Positions 37,600 through 47,699 of a DNA stretch of 64,000 nucleotides are shown here, one piece after another. The translations under genes were made by a program, and so were the position numbers. The number at the start of each line of letters is the position of its first letter. The first letter of the stretch is position 1. The notes below the pieces were generated by a model. That model saw only the letters and a list, made by a program, of their open reading frames with translations, made no database searches and was not told the DNA's origin. This DNA comes from Herbaspirillum frisingense GSF30 (GTDB taxonomy: Bacteria; Pseudomonadota; Gammaproteobacteria; Burkholderiales; Burkholderiaceae_D): assembly GCF_000300975.2 (NCBI RefSeq), contig NZ_AEEC02000003.1, forward strand, positions 1 through 64,000, given 5' to 3'.

Positions 37600-38592
37600 A
37601 TGCTTTACATCCCGCCCCGCTGGCTTCCCGGCGGTCATCTGCAGACCATCTATCCCTCGGCCTTCCTGCCCAAGCCGGCCGTGCGCTACCGGCGTGAGCG
37701 CTGGGAAGCGCCGGATGGCGACTTCGTCGATATCGATTTCGTCGACGGCCAGCCGGGACGTCCGCTGCTGGTGCTGTTCCACGGGCTGGAAGGCTCCTCG
37801 GACAGCCACTACAGCCGCGCCCTGATGGCCGAGGTGCAACGGCGCGGCTGGCATGGGGCGATTCCGCATTTTCGCGGGTGTTCCGGCGAGATCAACCTGG
37901 CGCCGCGTTTCTATCATTCCGGGGACACGGCTGAACTGGACTGGATCATCCGCCGCATGAAACTGCGCCAGCAGGACCTGGCCGCGACGCACCTGTATGC
38001 CAGCGGGGTCTCGCTGGGCGCCAATGCGCTGCTGCGCTGGCTGGGGGAATCACAGCACCAGGCCGAGATCGTCGATGCTGCCTGCGCGGTGTCGGCGCCG
38101 CTGGACCTGGCGGGTGGCGGTGCGGCACTGGCGTCGGGTTTCAACCGGCTCTATACCTGGGTTTTCCTGCGCACCATGCGGCCCAAGTGCCTGGCCAAGC
38201 TGGACCAGTTCCCGGGCCTGTTTGATCGCGAAGCGCTGCTGTCGGCCCGCGACCTGTACACCTTCGACAACATCGTCACCGCCCCGCTACACGGCTACCG
38301 CAACACCGAGGATTACTGGGACCGCGCCAGCGCCAAGCACATCCTCAACGACATCAGCGTGCCCACGCTGGTCCTGAATGCGCAGAATGATCCCTTCCTG
38401 CCGGCGCGTCACCTGCCCCGCTCGGCGGCGCCGGAAGTGGTGCTGGAATACCCGGAGCAAGGCGGCCATGTCGGCTTTGCCGCCGGCGGCCCGCCCGGCA
38501 ACCTGGCGTGGCTGCCGCGCCGCTTGCTGCATTTCCTGGAGGGCAAGTCGGAGAGCGCCTTCCCGGCCCCTACGGAGCTGGCCCATGGATGA
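37600..38592 (+). CDS. YheT-type alpha/beta-hydrolase
   Basis: Hydrolase of 330 residues from the YheT/ABHD1-3 group. The catalytic triad is visible: Ser138 in GVSLGAN, Asp264 in NAQNDPF and His290 in GGHVGF. The N-terminal PPRWLPGGHLQTIYP segment is a hallmark of this group. Substrate unknown; related eukaryotic proteins act on lipids. The stop overlaps the next gene by 8 bases, so the two are translationally coupled. Confidence 0.9.
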   Translation: MLYIPPRWLPGGHLQTIYPSAFLPKPAVRYRRERWEAPDGDFVDIDFVDGQPGRPLLVLFHGLEGSSDSHYSRALMAEVQRRGWHGAIPHFRGCSGEINLAPRFYHSGDTAELDWIIRRMKLRQQDLAATHLYASGVSLGANALLRWLGESQHQAEIVDAACAVSAPLDLAGGGAALASGFNRLYTWVFLRTMRPKCLAKLDQFPGLFDREALLSARDLYTFDNIVTAPLHGYRNTEDYWDRASAKHILNDISVPTLVLNAQNDPFLPARHLPRSAAPEVVLEYPEQGGHVGFAAGGPPGNLAWLPRRLLHFLEGKSESAFPAPTELAHG

Positions 38593-39184
38593 GATCGTGC
38601 AGCAGGCCATGGCCCGCTGGCCCAACGTACCTCATTGCTTCGGCTGGCTGCGGCTGGATGCACGAGGTGGCTGGCGCATGCGCGACGAGCGCGCGCAACA
38701 ACTGGACTTGCCGGGCGACCTGATCCGCCACCCTGCCCTGCTGGCCTTCATTGACCGCAATTACGCCAGCGATGCGGCCGGCCGCTGGTATTTCCAGAAC
38801 GGGCCGCAGCGGGTCTATGTGGATCTGGAATGGATGCCGCACATCCTGCGCACCCAGCCGGACGCACAGGGCAACCTGTCACTGGTGCTGCATACGGGGA
38901 TCGCAGTCGATGTGGCGACAGCCGCCTGGATGGATGAAGCCGGTCGGCTCTATCTGCGTGCCGGTGAGCTGATTGCCGGCGTCGATGATCGCGACCTGGC
39001 GCATCTGTTGCCCTGCCTGCAGATGGACGATGCGGATGAGGATGCCCTGCTGCGCTGGCTGGAAGGGGCCGATGAGGTCACCCCCCGTTTCAAGCTGGGA
39101 GGCCGATCGCTCCCGCTGCAGCGCGTGGCTGGCAGCCAGCTGGAACAACGCTTCAGCTTCGTCAGCCGCCCGCGCCAGGACTAG
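38585..39184 (+). CDS. Conserved hypothetical protein coupled to the YheT hydrolase
   Basis: Product of 199 residues, soluble, with no signal peptide. Recognisable blocks are ARWPNVPHCFGWLRLDARG, then FIDRNYASDAAGRWYFQNGPQRVYVDLE (in parts). I recall similar proteins beside yheT in Burkholderiales under a DUF heading, but I cannot name the family safely. It begins inside the yheT stop region (38585), which suggests a joint function. No catalytic pattern is evident. Confidence 0.82.
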   Translation: MDEIVQQAMARWPNVPHCFGWLRLDARGGWRMRDERAQQLDLPGDLIRHPALLAFIDRNYASDAAGRWYFQNGPQRVYVDLEWMPHILRTQPDAQGNLSLVLHTGIAVDVATAAWMDEAGRLYLRAGELIAGVDDRDLAHLLPCLQMDDADEDALLRWLEGADEVTPRFKLGGRSLPLQRVAGSQLEQRFSFVSRPRQD

Positions 39185-39199
39185 GGCCGTGTGTCGCGG

Positions 39200-40765
39200 C
39201 TAGCCACGCTCCTTCATGTCTTTCTGTTCATCTTTCCAGCGCGCCTTCCATTCACGCTCGCGCGCGTCGATCTGCGACTGGTCGTAGAAGGTGGCATCGG
39301 GCGCCTTGCGCGCAATGCCCAACTGATCGATGGCCGCCAGCAGGCTGCCATTGAGCGCATACGATTCAGCCAGCGCCATGTGCTGCAAGGCCTGCTTGCC
39401 CTGGGCCGCGTAGACCTTGGCCAGCAACTGCTGGACCTGGGCATCGGCACGGTAGAGCTGGGCCTGATCGCGCAGGTAGGCCACGGCCACGTCGTAGCGT
39501 CGGGCGGCGATCAGGGCATCGGCATACTGGCGCGCGATGGTGCGTGAAATCGGAAACTGCTGGCGCAGGCTGTCGGCCAGTTGCAGCGCCTGCGGGGCTT
39601 GCTTGCGGGCGATCTTGATATCGATGTCGAGGCTGCCGAACATGATGCCGGTCTTCATCGGGATGGCAGCTTCCTGAGCTTCCTTCAAGGCGGTCTCGGC
39701 CTGGTCGAAGCGGTTCTGGCGGTAGTAGGTGTAGGCCAGCCCGTACTTGGCGGCGGCGGTCTGCAACTTGGTGTTCTGCTTGGCCTGGTCGGTGAATTTC
39801 TGCACATTGTCGCGCAAGCCCTGCACGCTGTCGTTCTGCAGCACCTGAGTGCGCGCCCGCACTAGCTGGAATTCGGGATTGTCCACACGCTGCTTGTAGC
39901 GCTGGTCGCGGATGCGGGCCTCGATGTCGGCGATACGGTCGGTGGTCAGCGGGTGCGTCATCAGGTATGGCGGCACGGCGTCGGTGTAGTTGCGCGAGGC
40001 CGCCTGCAGACGACCGAAGAAGGTGACCATGCCGGAAGGATCGAAGCCGCCATCACGCATGATCTGCAGGCCGATGCGGTCGGCTTCGCGCTCGGCGTCG
40101 CGGCTGAAGTTGAGCTGGCGCTGCACGGCCAGGCCGGTACCGCCCATCATGGTGGCCATCGCCGCATCGCCCCCGGCCTTGGACACTCCGGCCAATGCGC
40201 CCAGCACGATGGCGGCCAGCTGGATCATCGAGTTCTGCTTCTGCTGGCCCAGCATGCGGGCAATGTGGCGTTGCGCCACGTGACCAATTTCATGCGACAT
40301 CACGCCGGCCAGTTCGGACTCCGATTGTGCGGCCAGCACCAGGCCGCTGTTGACGCCGATGAAGCCGCCCGGCAGCGCGAAGGCGTTCAGCATGGGGTCG
40401 CGCACCATGAAGAACTGGAAATCGAAACCGGCTTCGCCTCTCACCTCGGGATGGATGGAGACCAGGTTCTGGCCGAAGTTGTTGAGGTATTCCGAAATCG
40501 GGCCGTCGTCGACATAGTCGCGGTCGGTCCGGATGTCACGCATGATTTCCTCACCCAGCTTGCGCTCCATCAGCGGCGAAAGACCTTCGCGTTCCGTATC
40601 ACCCAGCGTGGGCAAGCCCTGGGCCACGCCCGGATGGGGTAGCAGGGTCAAGGGCGCCGCCGGCAGCAGCAGCAAGGCCGCACTCAGATAGCGGGCCAGC
40701 AACCGGCGCGCGGGGAGACGGAAACGGCGGGACACATCGGAAACGGTGGGTGGCATGGACGACAT
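39200..40765 (-). CDS. bepA: M48 family metalloprotease with C-terminal TPR (BepA/YfgC-like)
   Basis: Periplasmic zinc peptidase of 521 residues. An N-terminal signal sequence ends near V-A-Q around residue 49. The zinc site is HEIGH (residues 158-162), with the third ligand in EADRIG. The C-terminal half is helical with TPR-like repeats. BepA acts in quality control of outer-membrane proteins including LptD, which is encoded elsewhere in this window. The BepA name is based on domain order; other periplasmic M48 proteases share it. Divergent from moaC. Confidence 0.88.
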   Translation of the reverse strand: MSSMPPTVSDVSRRFRLPARRLLARYLSAALLLLPAAPLTLLPHPGVAQGLPTLGDTEREGLSPLMERKLGEEIMRDIRTDRDYVDDGPISEYLNNFGQNLVSIHPEVRGEAGFDFQFFMVRDPMLNAFALPGGFIGVNSGLVLAAQSESELAGVMSHEIGHVAQRHIARMLGQQKQNSMIQLAAIVLGALAGVSKAGGDAAMATMMGGTGLAVQRQLNFSRDAEREADRIGLQIMRDGGFDPSGMVTFFGRLQAASRNYTDAVPPYLMTHPLTTDRIADIEARIRDQRYKQRVDNPEFQLVRARTQVLQNDSVQGLRDNVQKFTDQAKQNTKLQTAAAKYGLAYTYYRQNRFDQAETALKEAQEAAIPMKTGIMFGSLDIDIKIARKQAPQALQLADSLRQQFPISRTIARQYADALIAARRYDVAVAYLRDQAQLYRADAQVQQLLAKVYAAQGKQALQHMALAESYALNGSLLAAIDQLGIARKAPDATFYDQSQIDAREREWKARWKDEQKDMKERG

Positions 40766-40868
40766 CGGTAACGGTCAGGGCTGGCGTGGAAGTCGGAGCA
40801 GCGCGGGCTGCGGGCTGGCTGCTATGATACCCGCTCCTTTCCCTCCATTTCACCTAGAGCGAATCAGC

Positions 40869-41375
40869 ATGAACACATCCGGCGAACACGCGCCCAACGG
40901 CGGCCTCACTCACTTCGACCAGGGCGGACAGGCGCACATGGTCGATGTCGGCGGCAAGCACGAGACCCACCGGGTGGCCCTGGCCACTGGCGTGATCCGC
41001 ATGCAGCCGGCCACGCTGGCCATCATCGAGGCCGGCACGGCCAAGAAGGGCGATGTCCTGGGCATCGCCCGCATCGCCGCCATCATGGCGGCCAAGCGCA
41101 CCGGCGACCTGATCCCCCTTTGCCATCCACTGGCACTGACGCATGTCTCGGTGGAGTTCGAGACCGACGCCGGCAGCGCTTCCGTGCGTTGCACCGCACG
41201 TGTGGAAACCTTCGGCAAGACCGGTGTGGAAATGGAGGCATTGACCGCCGTGCAGGTGGGTCTGCTGACGGTCTACGACATGTGCAAGGCAGTCGACAAG
41301 ACCATGGTCATGACTGACATCTGCGTGACCGAGAAGCGCGGCGGCAAGAGCGATATCACGATGGCGCGGCCCTGA
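40869..41375 (+). CDS. moaC: Cyclic pyranopterin monophosphate synthase MoaC
   Basis: Second enzyme of molybdenum cofactor synthesis. The 168-residue product has [42 protein letters not shown] and the [19 protein letters not shown] active-site segments. The start at 40869 skips an unrelated upstream extension. No other moa gene is adjacent. Confidence 0.96.
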   Translation: MNTSGEHAPNGGLTHFDQGGQAHMVDVGGKHETHRVALATGVIRMQPATLAIIEAGTAKKGDVLGIARIAAIMAAKRTGDLIPLCHPLALTHVSVEFETDAGSASVRCTARVETFGKTGVEMEALTAVQVGLLTVYDMCKAVDKTMVMTDICVTEKRGGKSDITMARP

Positions 41376-41397
41376 AGCGCCACGGCTCCCTGAAATG

Positions 41398-41425
41398 AAA
41401 AACGCGCCTGACGGCGCGTTTTTTC
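41398..41425. terminator. Bidirectional terminator between moaC and pilin gene
   Basis: AAAAACGCGCC (41398-41408) pairs with GGCGCGTTTTT (41413-41423), loop TGAC, with flanking A and T runs on both sides. Confidence 0.9.
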
Positions 41426-41450
41426 TTGGCATGTCAGACCAGGCAGCGGA

Positions 41451-41957
41451 TCAACCGCGGCAGTTGGCCGGTGCGTACTTGGCCGGCAGGGAGCCGGCGG
41501 CAAAGCCGGTGTTGGCAGTGGCACCTTCCGGCGTGGCGGCCTGTTTCACATCCTTGGCGGCGCACTGCCACTGGATGGTGCCGGAGCTGATGGTCGGGGT
41601 CAGCGTGAGCGTACCGCCCTCACCTACGCGTGCGCTGTAGGTGATGGTGATGACACCGCCCACGCCGCGCTTTTCCATCGGCGAGACGTCGATCTTGCTC
41701 ACGTTGTCGGTGGGCGTGAAGGTCGGCAGGCCCAGTTGCGCCACGGTGAAGACGCCGTTGTTGGAGCTGATCTGTTCGGTCACGGCCAGCTTGTACGGCT
41801 CGGCCAGGTTGAAGCCCTCAGCCACGCGCGCGCGGGCGATATAGTCCTGGTATTGCGAAGCGCCCAGCATGGCGAGAATGCCGATGATGGCCAGCGTGAC
41901 CATCAGTTCAAGCAGGGTAAAGCCGCGTTGGGCGCGACGGGAGACGACTGGTTTCAT
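41451..41957 (-). CDS. pilA: Type IV pilin (PilA-like major pilin)
   Basis: Precursor of 168 residues with a short basic leader and the prepilin cleavage site after Gly12 in RRAQRG|FTLLELM. Glu17 is the conserved +5 residue. The hydrophobic helix TLLELMVTLAIIGILAMLG follows. Two late cysteines (WQCAAKD, ANCRG) could close the D-region disulfide loop. No other pil gene is in the window, so it stands alone. A minor pilin or pseudopilin role is possible, but the loop suggests a structural pilin. Confidence 0.85.
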   Translation of the reverse strand: MKPVVSRRAQRGFTLLELMVTLAIIGILAMLGASQYQDYIARARVAEGFNLAEPYKLAVTEQISSNNGVFTVAQLGLPTFTPTDNVSKIDVSPMEKRGVGGVITITYSARVGEGGTLTLTPTISSGTIQWQCAAKDVKQAATPEGATANTGFAAGSLPAKYAPANCRG

Positions 41958-42107
41958 GGATTCCTCGTGAAGGTGATAAGGGCGCTTCCAGTATCGGCAG
42001 CGTTGGCTAGGCCGACTAGCGAATAAATTGCGAAACTAACAGTTTTGAAGCGGACCGGCGCTGACCTGCGTCAATCGCCACCGGGTCCATCCCGGGGCCA
42101 GACGGGC

Positions 42108-42824
42108 CTATGCCTGCTTCCTGCGCTTGAGCGTGAGGCCGGTCAGCACCACTCCGATGGCGCCCACCAGGCCGGGCAGGCTCAAATGCACGGCGGCGCC
42201 GGGCAAGACGAATTCGGTATCGGCGATGAAATCCCGCAGCCAGGACTGCACGGCGCTGTCGCTGAAGATCATGCCACCGGCGATGTAGCCCAGGAGAGCC
42301 GCGCCCAGGGTGACGATCACCGGGAATTTTTCCATCAGCTTCAATACCAGCGTGCTGCCCCAGACGATGATGGGAATGCTGACCACGATGCCGAACACCA
42401 CCAGCAGCAACTGGTGCTCGCCGGCCGCCTGCTCAGCGGCGCTGGCGATGGCGATCACGTTGTCCACGCTCATCACCAGGTCGGCAACGATTACGGTCTT
42501 GACGGCGCCCCACAGGCGGTCACTGCCGTTGACGTCGGTGTGTTCGTCATCCTCGTTGAGCAGCTTGATGCCAATCCACAGCAACAGGACGCCGCCCAGC
42601 AGCTTCAGGAAGGGCAGTTGCAACATGGTGACGGCAAAGGCGATCAGGGCGATGCGGATGCCAATCGCGCCCACGGTACCCCAGACAATGCCCTTCATGC
42701 GCAGATTGTCCGGCAGATTGCGGCAGGCCAGCGCGATCACGATGGCATTGTCGCCACCGAGCAGGATGTCGATCAGGATGATCTGCGCGACCGCGACCCA
42801 GTTCAGGTTGGCCAGGAATTCCAT
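42108..42824 (-). CDS. TerC family membrane protein
   Basis: Polytopic membrane protein of 238 residues with about seven hydrophobic helices. The acidic, metal-coordinating family motifs are ILLGGDNAIVIALA in helix 1-2 and ADLVMSVDNVIAIA in the middle. TerC-type proteins are implicated in manganese or other metal export, including during secretion of metalloproteins. I looked for a yybP-ykoY riboswitch upstream and did not find it. Confidence 0.88.
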   Translation of the reverse strand: MEFLANLNWVAVAQIILIDILLGGDNAIVIALACRNLPDNLRMKGIVWGTVGAIGIRIALIAFAVTMLQLPFLKLLGGVLLLWIGIKLLNEDDEHTDVNGSDRLWGAVKTVIVADLVMSVDNVIAIASAAEQAAGEHQLLLVVFGIVVSIPIIVWGSTLVLKLMEKFPVIVTLGAALLGYIAGGMIFSDSAVQSWLRDFIADTEFVLPGAAVHLSLPGLVGAIGVVLTGLTLKRRKQA

Positions 42825-42963
42825 GCTTGTCCTTTGCGAAAACGTGTCCGCCAGAGAAAGCGGCGTATGGCAGGATGACCACGGTCACCGAGCTTAGTGC
42901 CGTCACAGCCTTCTGTGCTAGCTCTGGTCGATGCGCGCCCGTCCTCACGACAGACTTCGCGCC

Positions 42964-43000
42964 TTCCATAAAACAACATGGGGAGCCAGAGCTCCCCATG
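42964..43000 (-). terminator. Intrinsic terminator after sucD (minus strand)
   Basis: CATGGGGAGC/GCTCCCCATG (42977-42986 with 42991-43000) is a perfect 10-bp stem with a 4-base loop. On the minus strand TTGTTTTATGG follows. Confidence 0.85.
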
Positions 43001-43082
43001 CTGGTATTGCGTGTGCTACAGGTCTGGCTGAGCTTGCCTTTCGCCCGCCTCCGAGGAGACCGGCGAAAAGCGGCCGGCAATC

Positions 43083-43964
43083 TTACAGCACCGACTTCAG
43101 CAGGCGACCCATTTCCGACGGGTTGCGGGTGACCTTGATGCCGCACTCTTCCATGATGGCCAGCTTGGCTTCGGCGGTATCAGCACCACCGGAGATCAGG
43201 GCACCTGCGTGGCCCATGCGCTTGCCCGGGGGCGCGGTCACGCCGGCGATGAAGCCGACCACCGGCTTCTTCATGTTGTCCTTGATCCAGCGCGCAGCGT
43301 TGGCTTCGTCAGGACCACCGATTTCACCGATCATGATGACGGCATCGGTGTCCGGATCGTCGTTGAAGGCCTTCATGACGTCGATGTGCTTCAGACCGTT
43401 GATCGGGTCGCCACCGATACCGACGGCGGAGGACTGGCCCAGACCCAGGGCGGTCAGCTGGCCCACGGCTTCATAGGTCAGGGTGCCGGAGCGGGAAACC
43501 ACACCGATGCGACCCTTCTTGTGGATGTGACCCGGCATGATGCCGATCTTGATTTCGTCCGGAGTGATCAGGCCGGGGCAGTTCGGGCCCAGCAGCAGGG
43601 TCTTGGAACCGGCCTTGGCCATGCGGTCCTTCAGGGCCAGCATGTCACGCACGGGGATGCCTTCGGTGATGCAGATGGCCAGGTCCAGGTCGGCTTCGAC
43701 GGCTTCCCAGATGGCGGCAGCAGCGCCGGCGGGCGGCACGTAGATCACCGACACGGTGGCGCCGGTGGCGTTCTTGGCTTCGGTGACGTTGGCATAGATG
43801 GGGATGCCTTCGAAGTCTTCACCGGCCTTCTTCGGGTTCACGCCGGCGACGAAGGCATTCTTGCCATTCGCGTAGTCGCGGCACATGCGGGTGTGGAACT
43901 GACCGGTCTTGCCGGTGATACCTTGGGTAATGACCTTGGTGTCTTTGTTGATGAGGATCGACAT
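43083..43964 (-). CDS. sucD: Succinyl-CoA synthetase subunit alpha
   Basis: TCA-cycle enzyme subunit of 293 residues that binds CoA and carries the phosphorylated histidine. It begins MSILINKDTKVITQGITG; the active His is His252 in MGHAGALISGG. The CoA-binding GFTGKTGQFHT-like region is represented by GITGKTGQFHT. It follows sucC after an unusually long, structured 101-base gap and ends at a terminator. Confidence 0.97.
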   Translation of the reverse strand: MSILINKDTKVITQGITGKTGQFHTRMCRDYANGKNAFVAGVNPKKAGEDFEGIPIYANVTEAKNATGATVSVIYVPPAGAAAAIWEAVEADLDLAICITEGIPVRDMLALKDRMAKAGSKTLLLGPNCPGLITPDEIKIGIMPGHIHKKGRIGVVSRSGTLTYEAVGQLTALGLGQSSAVGIGGDPINGLKHIDVMKAFNDDPDTDAVIMIGEIGGPDEANAARWIKDNMKKPVVGFIAGVTAPPGKRMGHAGALISGGADTAEAKLAIMEECGIKVTRNPSEMGRLLKSVL

Positions 43965-43984
43965 TTCTCTTCCTTGACTGTGAT

Positions 43985-44049
43985 GCCTGCGCCGCTGGCG
44001 GCGCCCGGTGCTGCAATTGCTCGCAGCCGGCGGCTCGCGCCGCGCAGGC
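43985..44049. repeat. Structured sucC-sucD intergenic segment
   Basis: GCCTGCGC (43985-43992) and GCGCAGGC (44042-44049) pair perfectly and enclose two further short stems, CGCCG/CGGCG and GCTGC/GCAGC. This would fold into a branched hairpin in the sucCD mRNA. Confidence 0.5.
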
Positions 44050-44065
44050 TTTCGTGTTGGGTTAC

Positions 44066-45226
44066 TTACTTGGCAGCTGCCACGACCTTTTGTGCGGCTT
44101 CTTCCATGGAGTCGGCCGAGATGATCGGCAGACCGGAATCGGCCAACAGCTTCTTGCCCAGGTCTTCGTTGGTGCCCTTCATGCGGACCACCAGAGGCAC
44201 CTTCAGCGAGACAGCCTTGGAAGCAGCGATCACGCCTTCGGCGATCACGTCACAGCGCATGATGCCGCCGAAGATGTTGACCAGGATGGCCTTCAGTTCG
44301 GGGTTCTTCAGCATGATCTTGAAGGCTTCGGTGACCTTCTCGGTGGTGGCACCGCCGCCCACGTCCAGGAAGTTGGCCGGCTCGCCGCCGAACAGCTTGA
44401 TGGTGTCCATGGTGGCCATGGCCAGGCCGGCGCCGTTGACCAGGCAACCGATGTTGCCGTCCAGGGAGATGTAGGCCAGGTCGAACTTGGAGGCTTCGAC
44501 TTCAGCCGGATCTTCTTCGTCCAGATCGCGGTAGGCGACGATTTCCGGGTGGCGGTACAGGGCGTTGGAGTCGAAGTTGAACTTGGCGTCCAGAGCGATG
44601 ACCTTGCCGTCGCCGGTCAGGATCAGGGGGTTGATTTCAGCCAGGGAAGCGTCGGTTTCCCAGTAAGCCTTGTACAGGCCTTGCAGGTTCTTGCGGGCTT
44701 CCGGGATGGAAGCGGCCGGCACGCCGATCTTGGCGGCCACGTCGTCGGCTTGCGCGTCGGTCAGGCCATCGATCGGGTCGATGATGACGTTGTGGATCTT
44801 TTCCGGGTTGCTGTGGGCAACTTCTTCGATGTCCATGCCACCTTCGCTGGAGGCCATCAGCACGACCTTTTGCGAAACGCGGTCGGTCACCAGGGAAACG
44901 TACAGTTCCTTCTTGATGTCGGCGCCTTCTTCGATCAGCAGGCGACGCACCTTCTGGCCTTCAGGACCGGTCTGGTGGGTGATCAGTTGCATGCCCATGA
45001 TCTGGTTGGCGTATTCCTTGACCTGTTCGATCGACTTGGCCACCTTCACGCCGCCGCCCTTGCCGCGACCGCCTGCATGGATCTGGGCCTTGACGACCCA
45101 CACCGGGCCGCCCAGCTTCTGGGCTGCCGCTTCGACTTCGTCGACCGACATGCAAGGAATGCCGCGCGGCACGGTTACGCCGAACTGGCGCAGGATTTCT
45201 TTACCCTGATACTCATGGATTTTCAT
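44066..45226 (-). CDS. sucC: Succinyl-CoA synthetase subunit beta
   Basis: Nucleotide-binding ATP-grasp subunit of 386 residues. It begins [17 protein letters not shown] and contains [18 protein letters not shown], the metal-binding EINPLI and [18 protein letters not shown]. Together with SucD it makes succinate and ATP or GTP. It has a long upstream region (606 bases) without other genes. Confidence 0.97.
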   Translation of the reverse strand: MKIHEYQGKEILRQFGVTVPRGIPCMSVDEVEAAAQKLGGPVWVVKAQIHAGGRGKGGGVKVAKSIEQVKEYANQIMGMQLITHQTGPEGQKVRRLLIEEGADIKKELYVSLVTDRVSQKVVLMASSEGGMDIEEVAHSNPEKIHNVIIDPIDGLTDAQADDVAAKIGVPAASIPEARKNLQGLYKAYWETDASLAEINPLILTGDGKVIALDAKFNFDSNALYRHPEIVAYRDLDEEDPAEVEASKFDLAYISLDGNIGCLVNGAGLAMATMDTIKLFGGEPANFLDVGGGATTEKVTEAFKIMLKNPELKAILVNIFGGIMRCDVIAEGVIAASKAVSLKVPLVVRMKGTNEDLGKKLLADSGLPIISADSMEEAAQKVVAAAK

Positions 45227-45831
45227 GGGAGCTTCCCTTTAGACACTGAATGAATAAAACTTGCCGGATTGAAATTCGGTAGCCGGCAGCATGCCGGCCG
45301 ACGAGAAAGCAGACAGCAACCCGCAGGCGGGTGTCACATCCGGAGACGGACGGAGACGGGCGCAGGCGTGAGCTGCGCGGGTTGCTAGTGAATTCGTAGA
45401 ATTGGGCATGTGCATGCCGTCTGCTTTAGTTGGTCTGATATTCGAAACGCGCCAGCTTGCGCCGAAGCGTCCGCATTATCCATTCCTGCTGCTACATGGG
45501 CCTTGCATCGTTGCGCCGTTTTGACAAACCGGCAACACGCGATATCTCCTCAGGCTTGCGCGCCGCAGCAAAAACTTCCGAATTCTAGCACAGGCCGGCG
45601 GGGCTGTTAGCCGGTAGCGCTAACAGAAGACCGAAAGGGATAGCTTTTCCATATGGCGGGACAGATGGCTGCCATCTGCGCAAGCTGCTGGAAGAAGACA
45701 GGGACAAGGGGAACGCAACTGCGGTGGTGAATGGCTGGCCGGGAATGCCCAGGATGCGAGTGCGCACCGGATGCGAGCGCAGGGCGACACCCTCTCGGGC
45801 TCAGCGCATCAAGAGACCCAGTTGTCCCCGC
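45227..45831. other. Long intergenic region between sucC and recX
   Basis: I see no credible gene in these 605 bases. They hold several short perfect inverted repeats: GCCGGCA/TGCCGGC (45282-45298), CTGTTAGC/GCTAACAG (about 45604-45626) and CAGATGG/CCATCTG (45662-45678). None is followed by a strong T-run. The sucCD promoter must lie in the left part, but I could not assign it. A small RNA is possible and untested. Confidence 0.45.
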
Positions 45832-46296
45832 TCACGACGATTCCTCCTCGTCGCTCCACGCGGTCTGCAAGGCTTCGCGGATACTGCGGTGGGAAAAACC
45901 GCGCTGCTGCAGGAAGCGCATCTGCTTGGCCCGAGTTTCAGCATCGGCCGGCGGCGCACTGAATTTGCGGCGCAAGACCTGCGCGGCGCGCTCGCCCTCT
46001 CCTGCTGCCAGGTCGGCCTTCAACTCGGCGATGGCTTCCCCTTCAATGCCGTGTCCATGCAACTCGGAAAAGATGCGCTGGTTGCCATAACGGGCCGAGC
46101 GGCGATGCACCAGCGATTCGGAAAAGCGTTCTTGAGAAAGGAAACGGGACTGCTCCAGCCACTGCAGGAGCGCGTCGATGTCATCACCCTCTTGCGCGTA
46201 AGGGGCAAGCTTACGCGCAAGTTCCAGGCGACTATGCTCACGTGAAGAGAGATATTTGAGCGCCCGTGCTTTCAGGCTGATCGGCGGTCTGGGCAT
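45832..46296 (-). CDS. recX: Regulatory protein RecX
   Basis: Modulator that caps and limits RecA filaments. The 154-residue helical product has three tandem three-helix repeats. It shows [19 protein letters not shown] at the start, [20 protein letters not shown] in the middle and [16 protein letters not shown] near the end. It lies 217 bases downstream of recA on the same strand, the usual order. Confidence 0.92.
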   Translation of the reverse strand: MPRPPISLKARALKYLSSREHSRLELARKLAPYAQEGDDIDALLQWLEQSRFLSQERFSESLVHRRSARYGNQRIFSELHGHGIEGEAIAELKADLAAGEGERAAQVLRRKFSAPPADAETRAKQMRFLQQRGFSHRSIREALQTAWSDEEESS

Positions 46297-46513
46297 GACG
46301 TTCGACTACACGGGCGATGTGACGGTGAAGAACACGAAGAAAAAACGATGGAACCGTATTGCATTGAAACGAGGCAGCAACAGAACGATGCGGCCGGTAC
46401 TTCAGCTCCACTCCCGGCCGGACCGGCGCCGGGGGCGAAGCGGGACAGGCACCACCATGACCTCAAGGCTCAGGCAAACCCTGCCGCCGCGGTGGTACGT
46501 GAAGACCTTGGGA

Positions 46514-47563
46514 TCAGGAGGCTGGTGCCTCGGCGGTGCCACCTGCCAGTTCAGGCACGCCCAGTGCGACGCGGACCTTGTTCTCGATCTCGCGCGACAG
46601 TTCCGGGTGTTCCTTCAGATAGTTACGAGCGTTGTCCTTGCCCTGGCCGATGCGCTCGCCGTTGTAGCTGTACCAGGCGCCGGACTTCTCCACGACCTTG
46701 TGCTCGGAGCCCAGATCCAGGATTTCGCCTTCGCGGGAAGTGCCTTCGCCATACAGGATGTCGAAGTGAGCTTCGCGGAACGGAGGTGCAACCTTGTTCT
46801 TGACGACCTTGACCTTGGTTTCGCTGCCGATGACTTCGTCACCGGACTTGATGGAGCCGGTACGACGGATGTCCAGGCGCACCGAGGCGTAGAACTTCAG
46901 CGCATTGCCACCGGTGGTGGTTTCGGGATTACCGAACATGACGCCGATCTTCATGCGGATCTGGTTGATGAAGATGACAGTAGTATTGGTGCGGTTGATG
47001 CTGCCGGTCAGCTTGCGCAGGGCTTGCGACATCAGACGGGCCTGCAGGCCGGGCAGGGAGTCGCCCATGTCGCCTTCGATTTCGGCCTTGGGCGTCAGCG
47101 CTGCCACGGAGTCCACCACGATCAGGTCGACCGCACCGGAGCGCACCAGGGCGTCGGTAATTTCCAGGGCCTGTTCGCCGGTGTCCGGCTGCGAGATCAG
47201 CAGGTCGTTCAGGTTCACGCCCAGCTTTTGCGCATAGGTGACGTCCAGTGCGTGCTCGGCGTCGATGAAGGCGCAGGTGCCGCCCAGCTTCTGCATCTCG
47301 GCGATCGATTGCAGGGTCAGGGTGGTCTTGCCGGAGGACTCCGGACCGTAGATCTCGATGACGCGGCCACGTGGCAGGCCACCGATGCCCAGCGCGATGT
47401 CCAGGCCCAGGGAACCGGTGGAGACGGCCTGGATTTCCTCGGCGACGACGCCGTCTTCCATGCGCATCACCGAGCCCTTGCCAAACTGCTTTTCAATCTG
47501 TGCCAACGCGGCGGCCAGCGCCTTGCTCTTCTCAGAGTTGTTCGCAGCTTTTTTGTCGTCCAT
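46514..47563 (-). CDS. recA: Recombinase RecA
   Basis: Strand-exchange protein and SOS co-protease, 349 residues. The Walker A motif GPESSGKT is at residues 73-80. The Walker B region is [12 protein letters not shown], and DNA-binding loops lie around [23 protein letters not shown] (in parts). The C-terminus is acidic and Ala-rich. The start is the ATG at 47563, where the conserved sequence begins; the frame is open upstream only through the promoter region. A LexA box lies 107 bases before the start. Confidence 0.98.
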   Translation of the reverse strand: MDDKKAANNSEKSKALAAALAQIEKQFGKGSVMRMEDGVVAEEIQAVSTGSLGLDIALGIGGLPRGRVIEIYGPESSGKTTLTLQSIAEMQKLGGTCAFIDAEHALDVTYAQKLGVNLNDLLISQPDTGEQALEITDALVRSGAVDLIVVDSVAALTPKAEIEGDMGDSLPGLQARLMSQALRKLTGSINRTNTTVIFINQIRMKIGVMFGNPETTTGGNALKFYASVRLDIRRTGSIKSGDEVIGSETKVKVVKNKVAPPFREAHFDILYGEGTSREGEILDLGSEHKVVEKSGAWYSYNGERIGQGKDNARNYLKEHPELSREIENKVRVALGVPELAGGTAEAPAS

Positions 47564-47670
47564 AAATCTCTCTCGGCAAAATGTCGTGAAGAAGGGGTTC
47601 AGGGGGGAGTCTTGCGGTCTTGCTGATGTTGCCCGGAGGCAGAGGATGATGACCGCCCCGATAGAGCGAT

Positions 47671-47699
47671 ACTGTATAAAAAAACAGTGCTTCGTGCAA
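47671..47699 (-). promoter_or_regulatory. recA promoter with LexA (SOS) box
   Basis: The plus strand reads CTGT-ATAAAAAA-ACAG at 47672-47687, an exact CTGT-N8-ACAG operator inside TACTGTATAAAAAAACAGTG. On the minus strand TTGCAC and TACAGT are separated by 17 bases and bracket the operator as -35 and -10. Repression of recA by LexA is therefore strongly suggested. Confidence 0.85.

Noticed and set aside
42825-42960. Possible yybP-ykoY manganese riboswitch before the TerC gene
   Set aside because: TerC genes often have one, but the conserved GGGGAGUAGC-type core is absent from this leader; the only GGGGAGC is part of the sucD terminator.
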